DNA from: Streptomyces tauricus
Lineage (GTDB): Bacteria; Actinomycetota; Actinomycetes; Streptomycetales; Streptomycetaceae
Direction: 5' to 3'
NCBI RefSeq assembly: GCF_014650955.1
Contig: NZ_BMVY01000003.1
Span: 186,001 to 250,000, forward strand
Length of the DNA stretch: 64,000 bases
Numbering within the stretch: the first letter of the stretch is position 1; every line of letters begins with the position of its first letter. The notes beneath the pieces were generated by a model. That model made no database searches. It saw only the letters and a list, made by a program, of their open reading frames with translations, and had not been told where the DNA came from. This document shows positions 53,110 through 61,263 of the stretch, one piece after another. A program made the position numbers and the translations under genes.

Positions 53110-54057
53110 GTGACGGCCGTTGAATCCCGTCCAGCGGGAGTGCTCGGGACGAGTCAGGGCACGAACCACCGGCCGTTCGGGGCCCGGGTCAAGGCGTTCG
53201 TCGCTCTCACGAAGCCACGGATCATCGAACTGCTGCTGATCACCACCGTGCCGGTGATGTTCCTGGCGCAGCAGGGGGTGCCCGACCTGAAGCTGGTGCT
53301 CCTCACCTGCCTCGGCGGCTACCTCTCCGCCGGTGGCGCCAACGCGCTGAACATGTACATCGACCGCGACATCGACGCGCTCATGGAACGTACGTCGCAG
53401 CGCCCACTGGTCACCGGCATGGTGAGCCCCCGTGAGTGCCTGGCCTTCGGCATCACGCTCGCCGTGGTGTCCACGCTCCTGTTCGGGCTGACCGTCAACT
53501 GGCTGTCGGCCTGGCTGTCGCTCGGAGCCCTCCTCTTCTACGTCGTCGTCTACACGATGATCCTCAAACGGCGTACGTCGCAGAACATCGTCTGGGGCGG
53601 GATCGCCGGCTGTCTGCCCGTCCTCATCGGCTGGTCGTCCGTCACGAACTCCATGTCGTGGGCGCCGGTCATCCTCTTCCTCGTCATGTTCTTCTGGACG
53701 CCGCCGCACTACTGGCCGCTGTCCATGAAGGTGCGCGAGGACTACGCGCGCGTGGGCGTGCCGATGCTGCCGGTCGTCGCCTCCAACAAGGTCGTCGCGC
53801 GGCAGATCGTCCTCTACAGCTGGGCCATGGTCGGGGTCTCCCTGCTGCTCACCCCGCTCGGCTACACGGGGTGGTTCTACACCGTGGTGGCCGTGGTGAC
53901 CGGGGGGTTCTGGCTCTGGGAGGCACACGGGCTGCAGTCGCGGGCCAAGGGTGGGGCCGTGGGGGCGAAGCTGAAGGAGATGCGGCTGTTCCACTGGTCG
54001 ATCACTTACGTGTCGCTGCTCTTCGTGGCCGTGGCTGTGGACCCCTTCCTGCGCTGA
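53110..54057 (+). CDS. ctaB: Protohaem IX farnesyltransferase
   Basis: A 315-residue UbiA-family membrane enzyme that attaches the farnesyl chain to haem B, giving haem O for cytochrome oxidase. About nine hydrophobic helices. The prenyl-diphosphate Asp-rich motif is [15 protein letters not shown], preceded by [38 protein letters not shown] forms the second conserved loop. The GTG at 53110 follows AGGGG with five bases and gives the N terminus [12 protein letters not shown] recall from relatives. It works with ctaA, located 2.5 kb to the right. Confidence 0.95.
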   Translation: MTAVESRPAGVLGTSQGTNHRPFGARVKAFVALTKPRIIELLLITTVPVMFLAQQGVPDLKLVLLTCLGGYLSAGGANALNMYIDRDIDALMERTSQRPLVTGMVSPRECLAFGITLAVVSTLLFGLTVNWLSAWLSLGALLFYVVVYTMILKRRTSQNIVWGGIAGCLPVLIGWSSVTNSMSWAPVILFLVMFFWTPPHYWPLSMKVREDYARVGVPMLPVVASNKVVARQIVLYSWAMVGVSLLLTPLGYTGWFYTVVAVVTGGFWLWEAHGLQSRAKGGAVGAKLKEMRLFHWSITYVSLLFVAVAVDPFLR

Positions 54058-54122
54058 CGCGCGGTCTTTCTGTCGGGGCGGCTGAGGTGCGTTGTCGGCC
54101 GGCCGGCCGGTGGGGGTTGCCC

Positions 54123-54238
54123 GCGCAGTTCCCCGCGCCCCCAGAAAAACAAAGACTGCGCCGTTCCCCGCGCCCCTAAAGACATAAAGACTGCGCCGTT
54201 CCCCGCGCCCCTTAGGGGCGCCCCCGGAAGCGCAGTCT
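54123..54238. repeat. 35-bp tandem copies of the palindromic repeat
   Basis: Three direct copies of the repeat core at 54123-54142, 54158-54177 and 54193-54212 are exactly 35 bp apart, with an AAAGACT-type spacer. The last copy runs into an inverted part: GACTGCGC (54189-54196) pairs with GCGCAGTC (54230-54237), enclosing CGCCCCTTAGGGGCG. The block follows ctaB and precedes the next promoter, so a terminator role is likely. Confidence 0.88.
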
Positions 54239-54251
54239 GGCTACCCGTCGG

Positions 54252-54257
54252 TAGCAT
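54252..54257 (+). promoter_or_regulatory. -10 element of a probably leaderless gene
   Basis: TAGCAT at 54252-54257 ends seven bases before the ATG at 54264, the usual distance from -10 to transcription start. The message would therefore begin at the ATG. No ribosome site is visible, and no clear -35. Confidence 0.4.
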
Positions 54258-54263
54258 CTGGGC

Positions 54264-54572
54264 ATGGCAGACATCAAGCAGACGGCGAAGCTCGCCAAGC
54301 AGATCTCCTCGTTCGCCGAGGCTCATGGCGGGGCCGAGGGGCAGATCGCGTATCTCGGGCAGAAGGGTGCCCGGATCGTCCTCGTGGGGGAGGACGGTGA
54401 GTGGGGCGACCTCGTGGCCCCCACCTACGCCCTCGCCGAGGAAGCCGTGAAGCAGTCCGGCATCACCGTCCACGAGGACTTCGACGGCGACTTCGCCAAC
54501 AAGGTCAGGACGGGCCCGTACGAGTGGACCCGCATGGCGGGCATCCAGCTGGGCGGCCCCAGCAACGGCTGA
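54264..54572 (+). CDS. Small conserved actinobacterial protein
   Basis: A 102-residue cytosolic protein, MADIKQTAKLAKQISSFAEA at the start, then GAEGQIAYLGQKGARIVLVG, a compact alpha/beta sequence without cysteines or membrane segments. Coding bias is strong and the -10 element next to the ATG supports this start. I recognise the type as a conserved hypothetical of streptomycetes but no function. It lies between the ctaB repeat block and the amidohydrolase-like gene, 105 bp upstream of the latter. Confidence 0.8.
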   Translation: MADIKQTAKLAKQISSFAEAHGGAEGQIAYLGQKGARIVLVGEDGEWGDLVAPTYALAEEAVKQSGITVHEDFDGDFANKVRTGPYEWTRMAGIQLGGPSNG

Positions 54573-54677
54573 CCGCGTCCGAAGGGGCGCGGCCGGCCAC
54601 GACGCACCCGCACCCCCGGACGTACCTCCCCCGTTAAGCCCTGCGGCCAGGCGGAGCCACACGTGGGGGAGGTCCGG

Positions 54678-55784
54678 ATGATCGAAACGCCGTCGCTGGT
54701 GGACCAGTACTGCCACGGCGTGCTGCGGACGGAGCTGGGCCTCGGCACCTTCGAGGCCCACCTGGCCCGCGGCGAGGGCCTGCCCGCCGCCGGCACCACC
54801 TTCTTCGACACCCAGACCGGCTTCGCCGTACGCCGCTGGTGCCCCCCGCTGCTCGGCCTCGAACCCCACTGTCCGCCCGCCCACTACCTGGCGCGCCGCC
54901 GGGAGCTCGGTGTCCTGGAGGCGGGGCGCAAGCTGCTGCGGGGGAGCGGCATCACGACGTATCTGGTCGACACCGGGCTGCCGGGCGATCTGACCGGACC
55001 CGGCGAGATGGCCTCCACGGGAGCCGCCGACGCCCACGAGATCGTCCGTCTCGAACTCCTCGCCGAGCAGGTCGCCGACACCTCCGGCACCGTCGAGTCG
55101 TTCCTCGCCAACCTCGCCGAGTCGGTGCACGGGGCCGCCGCGACCGCCGTGGCCTTCACGTCGGTGGCGGGCGTACGGCACGGACTGGCGCTCGCGCCCG
55201 AACCGCCGGGACCCGGCGAGGTGCGGGGCGCGGCCGGCCGCTGGCTGGCGGGCCGCCGGGTGGGCGGCGCGCTGAGCGACCCGGTGCTGCTCAGACACCT
55301 GCTGTGGATCGCCGTCGCCTCCGGCCGGCCGCTCCAGTTGCACGCGGGGCTCGGCGAGCCGGGACTGCGTATCGACCGCACCGACCCCGTCCTGCTCACC
55401 GACTTCGCCCGCGCGACGGCCGGGCTCGGCACCGATCTGGTCCTGCTGCACGGCTACCCGTACCACCGGCACGCGGCGCATCTCGCCGGGGTGTTCCCGC
55501 ATGTGTACGCCGATCTGGGCGCGGCGCTCGTGCGGACCGGCGCGCGGGCGGCGGGCGTGCTCTCGGAGATCCTGGAACTCGCCCCGTTCGGCAAGCTCCT
55601 CTTCTCCAGCGGGGCCCATGGACTGCCCGAACTCCATGTGGTCGGCGCACGTCTCTTCCGCGAGGCGCTCGCCCGGGTACTGGGCGCCTGGGTGGCCGAG
55701 GGCGCCTGGTCGCCGGGCGACGCACAGCGGGTGGCGGGACTGATCGCGGCGGGCAACGCGAAGCGGGTGTACGGGGTGGAGTGA
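54678..55784 (+). CDS. Amidohydrolase-related protein with altered metal motifs
   Basis: A 368-residue TIM-barrel protein related to Amidohydro_2/FluG-type enzymes. Barrel segments: LVDQYCHGVLRTELGLGTFE, QLHAGLGEPG, LVLLHGYPYHRHAAHLAGVFPHVYADLG and LLFSSGAHGLPELHVVGARL. The family pattern is usually D-x-H-x-H near the start and S-D-x at the end. Here they read DQYCH and SSGAH, so two expected metal ligands are replaced. The protein may bind metal differently or be catalytically dead. ATG at 54678 follows GGGGAGG with five-base spacing. It is followed after 18 bp by a nucleotidyltransferase gene. Confidence 0.85.
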   Translation: MIETPSLVDQYCHGVLRTELGLGTFEAHLARGEGLPAAGTTFFDTQTGFAVRRWCPPLLGLEPHCPPAHYLARRRELGVLEAGRKLLRGSGITTYLVDTGLPGDLTGPGEMASTGAADAHEIVRLELLAEQVADTSGTVESFLANLAESVHGAAATAVAFTSVAGVRHGLALAPEPPGPGEVRGAAGRWLAGRRVGGALSDPVLLRHLLWIAVASGRPLQLHAGLGEPGLRIDRTDPVLLTDFARATAGLGTDLVLLHGYPYHRHAAHLAGVFPHVYADLGAALVRTGARAAGVLSEILELAPFGKLLFSSGAHGLPELHVVGARLFREALARVLGAWVAEGAWSPGDAQRVAGLIAAGNAKRVYGVE

Positions 55785-55787
55785 GGT

Positions 55788-55800
55788 GTACAGACTGTAC
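55788..55800. promoter_or_regulatory. Palindrome overlapping the nucleotidyltransferase start region
   Basis: GTACAG-A-CTGTAC is a perfect 6+1+6 palindrome ending two bases before the ATG at 55803. If TACAGA is used as -10 the message is leaderless and the palindrome an operator. No other promoter fits in the 18-bp gap. Confidence 0.4.
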
Positions 55801-55802
55801 GT

Positions 55803-56567
55803 ATGACTCGCAGCGACGCGACCGACCGGCTCCTCGACCGCTTCCGCACCGAACTGCGCGACCTCGACCCCCTGGCCGTGTGGGCCCACGGTTCGCTCGG
55901 CTCCGAGGGCGGTGACGACTACCAGGAGGGCCGCAGCGACCTGGACCTGATCGCCGTCCTGGAAGGCCCGATCACCGCGAGGACGGTCTGGCGGGTGGCC
56001 CGGCTGCACGCCCGCCTGCGCGACGAACCGCTCGTCGCCAAGCTGCACTGCAGCTATCTGACGCCCGCCACCGCCGCCGATCCCGGGCGGCGGCACCTCA
56101 CCTGGGCGCATCAGCAGCTCTTCGCGCGGCCCGTCACGCCGGTGACCCGGCGCGAGCTGCACGCCTTCGGGCTGGTGCTGTCAGGCGAGCGGCCCGACAC
56201 CCTGCTGCCGCCGGTGACGGACGACGAACTCGCCGCGTTCGTCGTGCGGGACCAGCGGGACTTCTGGCGACGCGAGGTGGACCGCGTCGCCAACTGGACC
56301 GAGGACGCCTGGGTCGACGTCGGGATGACCACCCACGCGCGTGCCGCGACCACGGTGAAGGACGGGCGGCTGATCACCAAGCGCGAGGCCCTGGACCTGC
56401 TGCCCGATCTGGGCGCGCCCGTCGAGGTGGTCGCGGACATCAGACGGCGCCGGTACGACGAGCCGGAGGCGCCCGCGCCTGCCCAGGGGTGGACGGCCCG
56501 CAGAGGGCAGCTGACCAGGGAATACCTCGGCCCGGCGATCGACCGGCTGGTGGCCGCGTACGGGTGA
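55803..56567 (+). CDS. Nucleotidyltransferase-fold protein
   Basis: A 254-residue protein with a minimal nucleotidyltransferase domain: VWAHGSLGSEGGDDYQEGRS then DLDLIAVLEG, giving the GS motif and the D-x-D metal pair. The C-terminal half is helical (ELAAFVVRDQRDFWRREVDRV; LLPDLGAPVEVVADIRRRRY), as in aminoglycoside adenylyltransferases (AadA/ANT). It could modify a drug, a nucleotide or a protein. The fold is clear, the substrate is not. An AAC(3)-like gene is 3 kb to the right. Start ATG at 55803 has no ribosome site. Confidence 0.8.
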   Translation: MTRSDATDRLLDRFRTELRDLDPLAVWAHGSLGSEGGDDYQEGRSDLDLIAVLEGPITARTVWRVARLHARLRDEPLVAKLHCSYLTPATAADPGRRHLTWAHQQLFARPVTPVTRRELHAFGLVLSGERPDTLLPPVTDDELAAFVVRDQRDFWRREVDRVANWTEDAWVDVGMTTHARAATTVKDGRLITKREALDLLPDLGAPVEVVADIRRRRYDEPEAPAPAQGWTARRGQLTREYLGPAIDRLVAAYG

Positions 56568-56594
56568 CCCGTGTCCGTGCCCGTGACGGGTCGG

Positions 56595-57602
56595 TCAGGT
56601 GCGGCTCAGGGCCGACTCCGTCGACTGGCCCGGCAGGTCCGCCACGGTCTCCGGGCGTTCCCGCAGTGCCAGCAGGACGCGGAGCGTGGCGATCCACACC
56701 AGGCAGGAGCCGAACATGTGGAGGCCGACCAGGACCTCCGGCAGGTCGGTGAAGTACTGGACGTAGCCGATGGCGCCCTGCGCGAGGAGCACCAGGAAGA
56801 GGTCGCGGGTGCGGTGCAGGGGGCCGCGGGGCGCGTCGACGGCCTTCAGGACGAACCACAGGGCGAAGGCCAGCGTCACCACGATCCAGGCCAGGACGGC
56901 GTGCAGCTTGGTGACGTTCTCCCAGTTCAGCGGAATGCGGTGGACCTCGCTGGAGTCACCCGCGTGCGGGCCGGCGCCGGTCACGACCGTGCCCACCGCG
57001 ATCAGCAGGACGGTGGCGGCGACCAGGATCCAGCCCAGCTGCCGCACCGGCTTGCCGACCAGCGGGCGGGGTGAGTCGTCACCCTCCCGGGTGCGCTGCC
57101 ACATCACCGTGGCGACGGCGATCAGCGCGGTGGACAGGAGGAAGTGGGCGGCGACCGTGTACGGGTTCAGGCCCACGAGGACGACGATCCCGCCGAGGAC
57201 CGCGTTGCTCATGACGACCCAGAACTGCGTCCAGCCGAGCCGGGTGAGGCTGCGGCGGTACGGCTTCTGCGAACGCGCGGCGATGATCGCCCAGCCGACG
57301 GCGGCGCACAGGACGTACGTCAGCATGCGGTTGCCGAACTCGATGACGCCGTGCACGCCCATCGCGCTCGTCGTGGTGAGCGAGTCGTCGGTGCACTTGG
57401 GCCAGGTCGGGCAGCCGAGGCCCGAGCCGGTCAGCCGGACGGCACCACCGGTGACCACGATCAGTACCGCCATGACGAGCGCGGCGAGAGCGGCGCGCCG
57501 GACCGTCCGGGGTGAGGGGGTCCAGCGCCCTGCGATGAAGGCGAGCGGGTTGCGCACGGCTTGAGCGGCGTCCGCTCGGGTCACGTTTGGCACGGGCTCC
57601 AT
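56595..57602 (-). CDS. ctaA: Haem A synthase (COX15/CtaA)
   Basis: A 335-residue membrane enzyme that oxidises haem O to haem A. Eight hydrophobic helices in two four-helix halves. Conserved elements: VVTGGAVRLTGSGLGCPTWP with the paired cysteines GCPTWPKC in the first external loop, the haem-ligand His in HGVIEFGNRMLT, AAHFLLSTALIA, and second-half His in TKLHAVLAWIV and VGLHMFGSCLVW. ATG at 57602 (MEPVPNVTRADA) is preferred; no ribosome site is visible. It works downstream of CtaB in supplying the aa3 oxidase. Confidence 0.94.
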   Translation of the reverse strand: MEPVPNVTRADAAQAVRNPLAFIAGRWTPSPRTVRRAALAALVMAVLIVVTGGAVRLTGSGLGCPTWPKCTDDSLTTTSAMGVHGVIEFGNRMLTYVLCAAVGWAIIAARSQKPYRRSLTRLGWTQFWVVMSNAVLGGIVVLVGLNPYTVAAHFLLSTALIAVATVMWQRTREGDDSPRPLVGKPVRQLGWILVAATVLLIAVGTVVTGAGPHAGDSSEVHRIPLNWENVTKLHAVLAWIVVTLAFALWFVLKAVDAPRGPLHRTRDLFLVLLAQGAIGYVQYFTDLPEVLVGLHMFGSCLVWIATLRVLLALRERPETVADLPGQSTESALSRT

Positions 57603-57658
57603 CGTAGGGGGCCGCTTGTGCACGCGTTCACGAGGCCCCTCCGGACCGCCGCGTGCCG

Positions 57659-58474
57659 TCACTCCCAGCGGAAGAACCTCCCGGCCGCCGCCAGGCCCAC
57701 GACGGCCCACACGGCCAGGATCCCGAGGTTGCCCCAGGGCATCCCGGCCCCGTGCTGGAGCACGTCCCGCAGGCCCTCCGAGAGGGCCGAGATGGGCAGC
57801 AGACCGAGGACGTCCTGCGCTCCCTGCGGGAACTTGTCCAGCGGGACGATCACGCCGCCGCCGATGAGCAGCAGCAGGAAGACCAGGTTCGCGGCGGCCA
57901 GCGTGGCCTCCGCCTTCAGCGTCCCCGCCATCAGCAGACCGAGCCCCGAGAACGCCGCCGTGCCCAGGACGAGCAGGAGCAGCACCGCGAAGGGGTTGCC
58001 GTGCGGGGACCAGCCCAGCGCGAGGGCGATCACCGTCACCAGGACCACCTGGAGGATCTCCGTGACCAGCACGGAGAGCGTCTTGGCCGTCATCAGGCCC
58101 CAGCGGGGCAGCGGCGAGACCGCGAGCCGCTTCAGCACGCCGTAGCGCCGCTCGAAGCCCGTGGCGATCGCCTGACCGGTGAACGCGGTCGACATCACGG
58201 CCAGCGCGAGGATCCCGGGTGCCAGGAAGTCGACGGCCTCGCCGTCGCCCGTGTCGACGATGTCCACCGCGCTGAACAGCACGAGCAGCAGCGTCGGGAT
58301 GATCACCGTCAGCAGCAGCTGCTCGCCGTTGCGCAGCAGCATCCTCGTCTCCAGCGCCGCCTGCGTCACGATCATGCGGGGCAGCGGGGCCGCGCCGGGC
58401 TTCGGCGCGTAGGTGCCCGCGGCCGTCGACCGGGCGTCCGCCGACGGCCCCGGGCCCGTCGTTTCCGCGCTCAT
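57659..58474 (-). CDS. ABC-2 type transporter permease (DrrB-like)
   Basis: A 271-residue permease with six membrane helices. The conserved ABC-2 segment RYGVLKRLAVSPLPRWGLMTAKTLSVLVTEILQ lies near residue 110. A Gly/Pro-rich turn with VPLDKFPQGAQDVLGLLPISALSEGLRDVL is near 220, the usual ABC-2 signature before the last helix. ATG at 58474 overlaps the ATPase stop (ATGA). The pair resembles DrrAB daunorubicin exporters and other efflux systems. Adjacent to ctaA by 56 bp. Confidence 0.9.
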   Translation of the reverse strand: MSAETTGPGPSADARSTAAGTYAPKPGAAPLPRMIVTQAALETRMLLRNGEQLLLTVIIPTLLLVLFSAVDIVDTGDGEAVDFLAPGILALAVMSTAFTGQAIATGFERRYGVLKRLAVSPLPRWGLMTAKTLSVLVTEILQVVLVTVIALALGWSPHGNPFAVLLLLVLGTAAFSGLGLLMAGTLKAEATLAAANLVFLLLLIGGGVIVPLDKFPQGAQDVLGLLPISALSEGLRDVLQHGAGMPWGNLGILAVWAVVGLAAAGRFFRWE

Positions 58475-59394
58475 CCGCGCAGCTCCTTACCGGTCAGCTC
58501 CAGGAAGACGTCCTCCAGGGTGTGCCGCTCCACGGAGATCTTCTCCGGCATCACCCCGTGCTGGGCGCACCAGCTGGTGACCGTGGCGAGCAGCTGCGGG
58601 TCGATCTTGCCGCCCACCCGGTACGAGCCCGGGGTCAGCTCGGCCGCCGTGGAGTCCGCCGGGAGGGCCTTGAGGAGGGAGGCCACGTCCAGGCCGGGGC
58701 GCCCGCCGAACCGCAGGGTGTTCTCGGCGCCGCCGCGGCACAGCTCCTCGGGGGAGCCCTGGGCGATGACCCGGCCGGCGTCGATGATCGCCACGTCGTC
58801 GGCGAGCTGCTCGGCCTCGTCCATGTGGTGCGTGGTCAGGATCACCGAGACGCCGTCGGCGCGCAGCTCGCGTACGAGTTCCCAGGTGGCCCGGCGCGCC
58901 TGCGGGTCGAGGCCAGCCGTCGGCTCGTCCAGGAAGACCAGTTCGGGGCGCCCGACGACGGCCATGGCGAGCGCGAGCCGCTGCTGCTGGCCGCCCGACA
59001 GCCGCCGGTAGGTGGTCCGGCCGCAGCTGCCGAGGCCCAGGCGTTCGATCAGCGCGTCCACGTCCAGCGGATGCGCGTGCAGTGCGGCCATGTGCCGCAG
59101 CATCTCGTCGGCGCGGGCGCCGGAGTAGACGCCGCCGGACTGGAGCATCACGCCGATCCGGGGGCGCAGGGCCGAGGCCTCGCGCACCGGGTCCAGGCCG
59201 AGCACCCGGACCGTTCCGGAGTCGGGGCGCCGGTATCCCTCGCAGCTCTCGACGGTGGTCGTCTTGCCCGCGCCGTTGGGTCCGAGTACGGCCGTGATGC
59301 CCGCCCGGGCCACCAGATCCAGGCCGTCCACGGCGGTCTTCCCGCCGTAACGCTTCACCAGACCGCTGACCTGGACGACGGGGTCACTTCGCAT
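58471..59394 (-). CDS. ABC transporter ATP-binding protein (DrrA-like)
   Basis: A 307-residue ATPase. Walker A GPNGAGKTT, signature LSGGQQQRLALAMAVVG, Walker B LVFLDEPTAGLDPQARR, and H-loop TTHHMDEAEQLADDVAIID; the C-terminal 90 residues are DrrA-like (HTLEDVFLELTGKEL). The ATG at 59394 has GAGG six bases upstream. A GTG at 59406 is also in frame but would lack the ribosome site. CACTTCGCATGG occurs twice around the start (59385 and 59404). Coupled to the ABC-2 permease. Confidence 0.93.
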   Translation of the reverse strand: MRSDPVVQVSGLVKRYGGKTAVDGLDLVARAGITAVLGPNGAGKTTTVESCEGYRRPDSGTVRVLGLDPVREASALRPRIGVMLQSGGVYSGARADEMLRHMAALHAHPLDVDALIERLGLGSCGRTTYRRLSGGQQQRLALAMAVVGRPELVFLDEPTAGLDPQARRATWELVRELRADGVSVILTTHHMDEAEQLADDVAIIDAGRVIAQGSPEELCRGGAENTLRFGGRPGLDVASLLKALPADSTAAELTPGSYRVGGKIDPQLLATVTSWCAQHGVMPEKISVERHTLEDVFLELTGKELRG

Positions 59395-59462
59395 GGGCGG
59401 CCTCACTTCGCATGGTCGCCAAGTCTAGGGACGGCCGGGTGGGTGCCGACGGGCGGGGCGCG

Positions 59463-60314
59463 TCACGAGCGGCCCGGGACGGTGCGCGGGACGGACACGT
59501 CATTGGTGATCCACTCCTCGCGCGAGCGGTGCGTCGCGAGCCACCGCTGCGCGTAGGCCACCGCGTCCACCAGCGGGAACAGCCGTGTGTCGGCCGCGCC
59601 CACCCGGCCCCGTACGACGGGACGGTCCCGTTCGAAGTCGGCGCCCAGGGTGTCGAACTCGTCCGAGCTGATCGCGACCTCCGTGACCGTCTCCCAGCGG
59701 GGCCCCTCCGGCGTGAGGACGGGCCGTCCCACCTCGACGCGGGGTGCGGGTATCCGGTACTCGGCGAGGTGGAAGCCGGTGCAGGAGTCGTAGCCCGCGC
59801 CGAGCAGCAGGACCCGGGCGCCCCTCTCCTCCAGGCGCGCCAGCGGGCTGCGCTCGCCCAGCCGGCAGTCCGGCGCGTGGCCCTCGACGATCGCCCCGGC
59901 GGCCGGGCCGACGGCCGCGAAGGAGGTCTGCGGGTGCGCGCTGCGCAGGGCGCCGGGCCAGCAGCGCAGGGTCTCCGGGACCACGCCCACCCCGCGCGAG
60001 GGCGTCACGAGCGGGTCGTACGCGGGCATCGTGGCGCGGATCGTCGGCCACCACTCCTCGGGCACGGGCGGGCTGCTCCACAGGGCCGGGTCGGAGAGGT
60101 GGCCGGACTGGGTGGGGACCACGAGTGTGCCGTCGGGGCCGAGGGCGTCCAGGAGCCCCTGGACGACGGCGACCGCGCCGCCGTTGACCCATCCGAGGGA
60201 ACGGAGTGACGAATGTACGAGGAGCGTCTCGCCGGGGCGTACGCCCAGTGCGCTCAGGTCCGCGGCGAGGGTGGCGCGCGTGACGAGAGGGCCGGTGGGA
60301 GGGGGTGTCGGCAT
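59463..60314 (-). CDS. AAC(3)-like aminoglycoside N-acetyltransferase family protein
   Basis: A 283-residue protein of the aminoglycoside 3-N-acetyltransferase (Antibiotic_NAT) family. Start [32 protein letters not shown] is the family signature, with [18 protein letters not shown] next. [23 protein letters not shown] and [19 protein letters not shown] (catalytic region with His) follow. Such enzymes acetylate the 3-amino group of aminoglycosides, but distant members act on other amines, so resistance is not proven. The ATG at 60314 has no clear ribosome site. It is divergent from sufR, with an iron box between them. Confidence 0.9.
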   Translation of the reverse strand: MPTPPPTGPLVTRATLAADLSALGVRPGETLLVHSSLRSLGWVNGGAVAVVQGLLDALGPDGTLVVPTQSGHLSDPALWSSPPVPEEWWPTIRATMPAYDPLVTPSRGVGVVPETLRCWPGALRSAHPQTSFAAVGPAAGAIVEGHAPDCRLGERSPLARLEERGARVLLLGAGYDSCTGFHLAEYRIPAPRVEVGRPVLTPEGPRWETVTEVAISSDEFDTLGADFERDRPVVRGRVGAADTRLFPLVDAVAYAQRWLATHRSREEWITNDVSVPRTVPGRS

Positions 60315-60384
60315 GGTTCGCCAGTCTTGCCGACGGCCCCCGGCCGTGCCACCGAATTGATCGATCAAAGATCGTTCCCGCAGG

Positions 60385-60403
60385 TCAGATTAGGTTTACC
60401 TAA
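60385..60403. promoter_or_regulatory. Candidate iron box (DmdR/IdeR type)
   Basis: TCAGATTAGGTTTACCTAA agrees at 15 of 19 positions with the consensus TTAGGTTAGGCTAACCTAA of DtxR-family iron regulators. The core TTAGGT-TT-ACCTAA (60390-60403) is a perfect palindrome. It lies 72 bp from the sufR start and 71 bp from the AAC(3)-like gene. Confidence 0.65.
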
Positions 60404-60438
60404 GTGATGCACCGCACCCCCTCGGGCGTGGACACGGC

Positions 60439-60475
60439 TTGTCAGTCTCTGAGGAATTACGCAACAATGGTGTTG
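60439..60475 (+). promoter_or_regulatory. suf promoter and SufR operator
   Basis: TTGTCA (60439-60444) and AACAAT (60463-60468), 18 bp apart, direct transcription to start close to the GTG at 60475. CAACAATGGTGTTG (60462-60475) fits CAAC-N6-GTTG, which I recall as the SufR-binding motif in Streptomyces avermitilis. It overlaps the -10 and the start codon, ideal for autorepression. Confidence 0.75.
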
Positions 60476-61263
60476 TGAAAAACGTCGGCGAGGCTCAGGA
60501 GACCCCCACGGGGGCCCCTCAGGAGGAACTCGCGACCGGGGAGCGCTCCACGCGCAACCGGGTCGCGCGATCCATCCTGGACCACGGCCCGTCGACCGTC
60601 GCCGATCTCGCCGGACGCCTGGGGCTGACCCAGGCGGCCGTCCGCCGCCACCTCGACGCCCTCGTCTCCGACGACGTCGTGGAGCCCCGCGAACAGCGGG
60701 TCTACGGCGCTCGTACGCGCGGCCGGCCCGCCAAGGTGTTCGCCCTGACCGACTGCGGCCGGGACGCCTTCGACCAGTCCTACGACAAGCTCGCCGCGGA
60801 CGCCCTGCGCTGGATCGCCGAGCGCGAGGGCGGGGAGGGGGCGCTCGTCGCCTTCGCCCGCGCCCGGATGGCCGCCCAGGCCGGTGCCTACCGCGAGGCC
60901 GTCGAGTCCGCCGCGCCGGAGAAGCGAGCCGAAGCCCTGGCCAAGGCCCTGAGCGCGGACGGGTACGCTGCTACGGCGCGCAGCGCACCGGTCGGTGAGC
61001 AGCTCTGCCAGCACCACTGCCCGGTAGCCCATGTCGCCGAGCAGTTTCCGCAGCTGTGCGAAGCGGAGACCGAGTTCTTCTCCCAGCTGCTGGGTACTCA
61101 CGTGCAGCGGCTGGCGACCATCGCCCACGGCGACGGCGTCTGCACGACCTTTATCCCCAAGAATTCCCACGCCCCGCAGATTTCCAAGGCTCCACCAGTT
61201 TCCACGCCTGCCAAGACCACCGATAACGCATCCGTAAGTACCGCCGGGAGGAACCCCGCATGA
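60475..61263 (+). CDS. sufR: Fe-S cluster-sensing repressor SufR
   Basis: A 262-residue ArsR/DeoR-like winged-helix regulator. DNA-binding part: [32 protein letters not shown], wing [18 protein letters not shown]. Cysteines at 178, 182 and 195 (CQHHC...LC) match the cluster-binding set of SufR; further Cys at 94 and 223. It represses the suf operon when holding a [4Fe-4S] cluster. GTG at 60475 sits in the operator and needs no ribosome site if the message is leaderless. The last 40 residues are Pro/Thr/Ser-rich. The stop overlaps sufB by four bases. Confidence 0.93.
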   Translation: MKNVGEAQETPTGAPQEELATGERSTRNRVARSILDHGPSTVADLAGRLGLTQAAVRRHLDALVSDDVVEPREQRVYGARTRGRPAKVFALTDCGRDAFDQSYDKLAADALRWIAEREGGEGALVAFARARMAAQAGAYREAVESAAPEKRAEALAKALSADGYAATARSAPVGEQLCQHHCPVAHVAEQFPQLCEAETEFFSQLLGTHVQRLATIAHGDGVCTTFIPKNSHAPQISKAPPVSTPAKTTDNASVSTAGRNPA

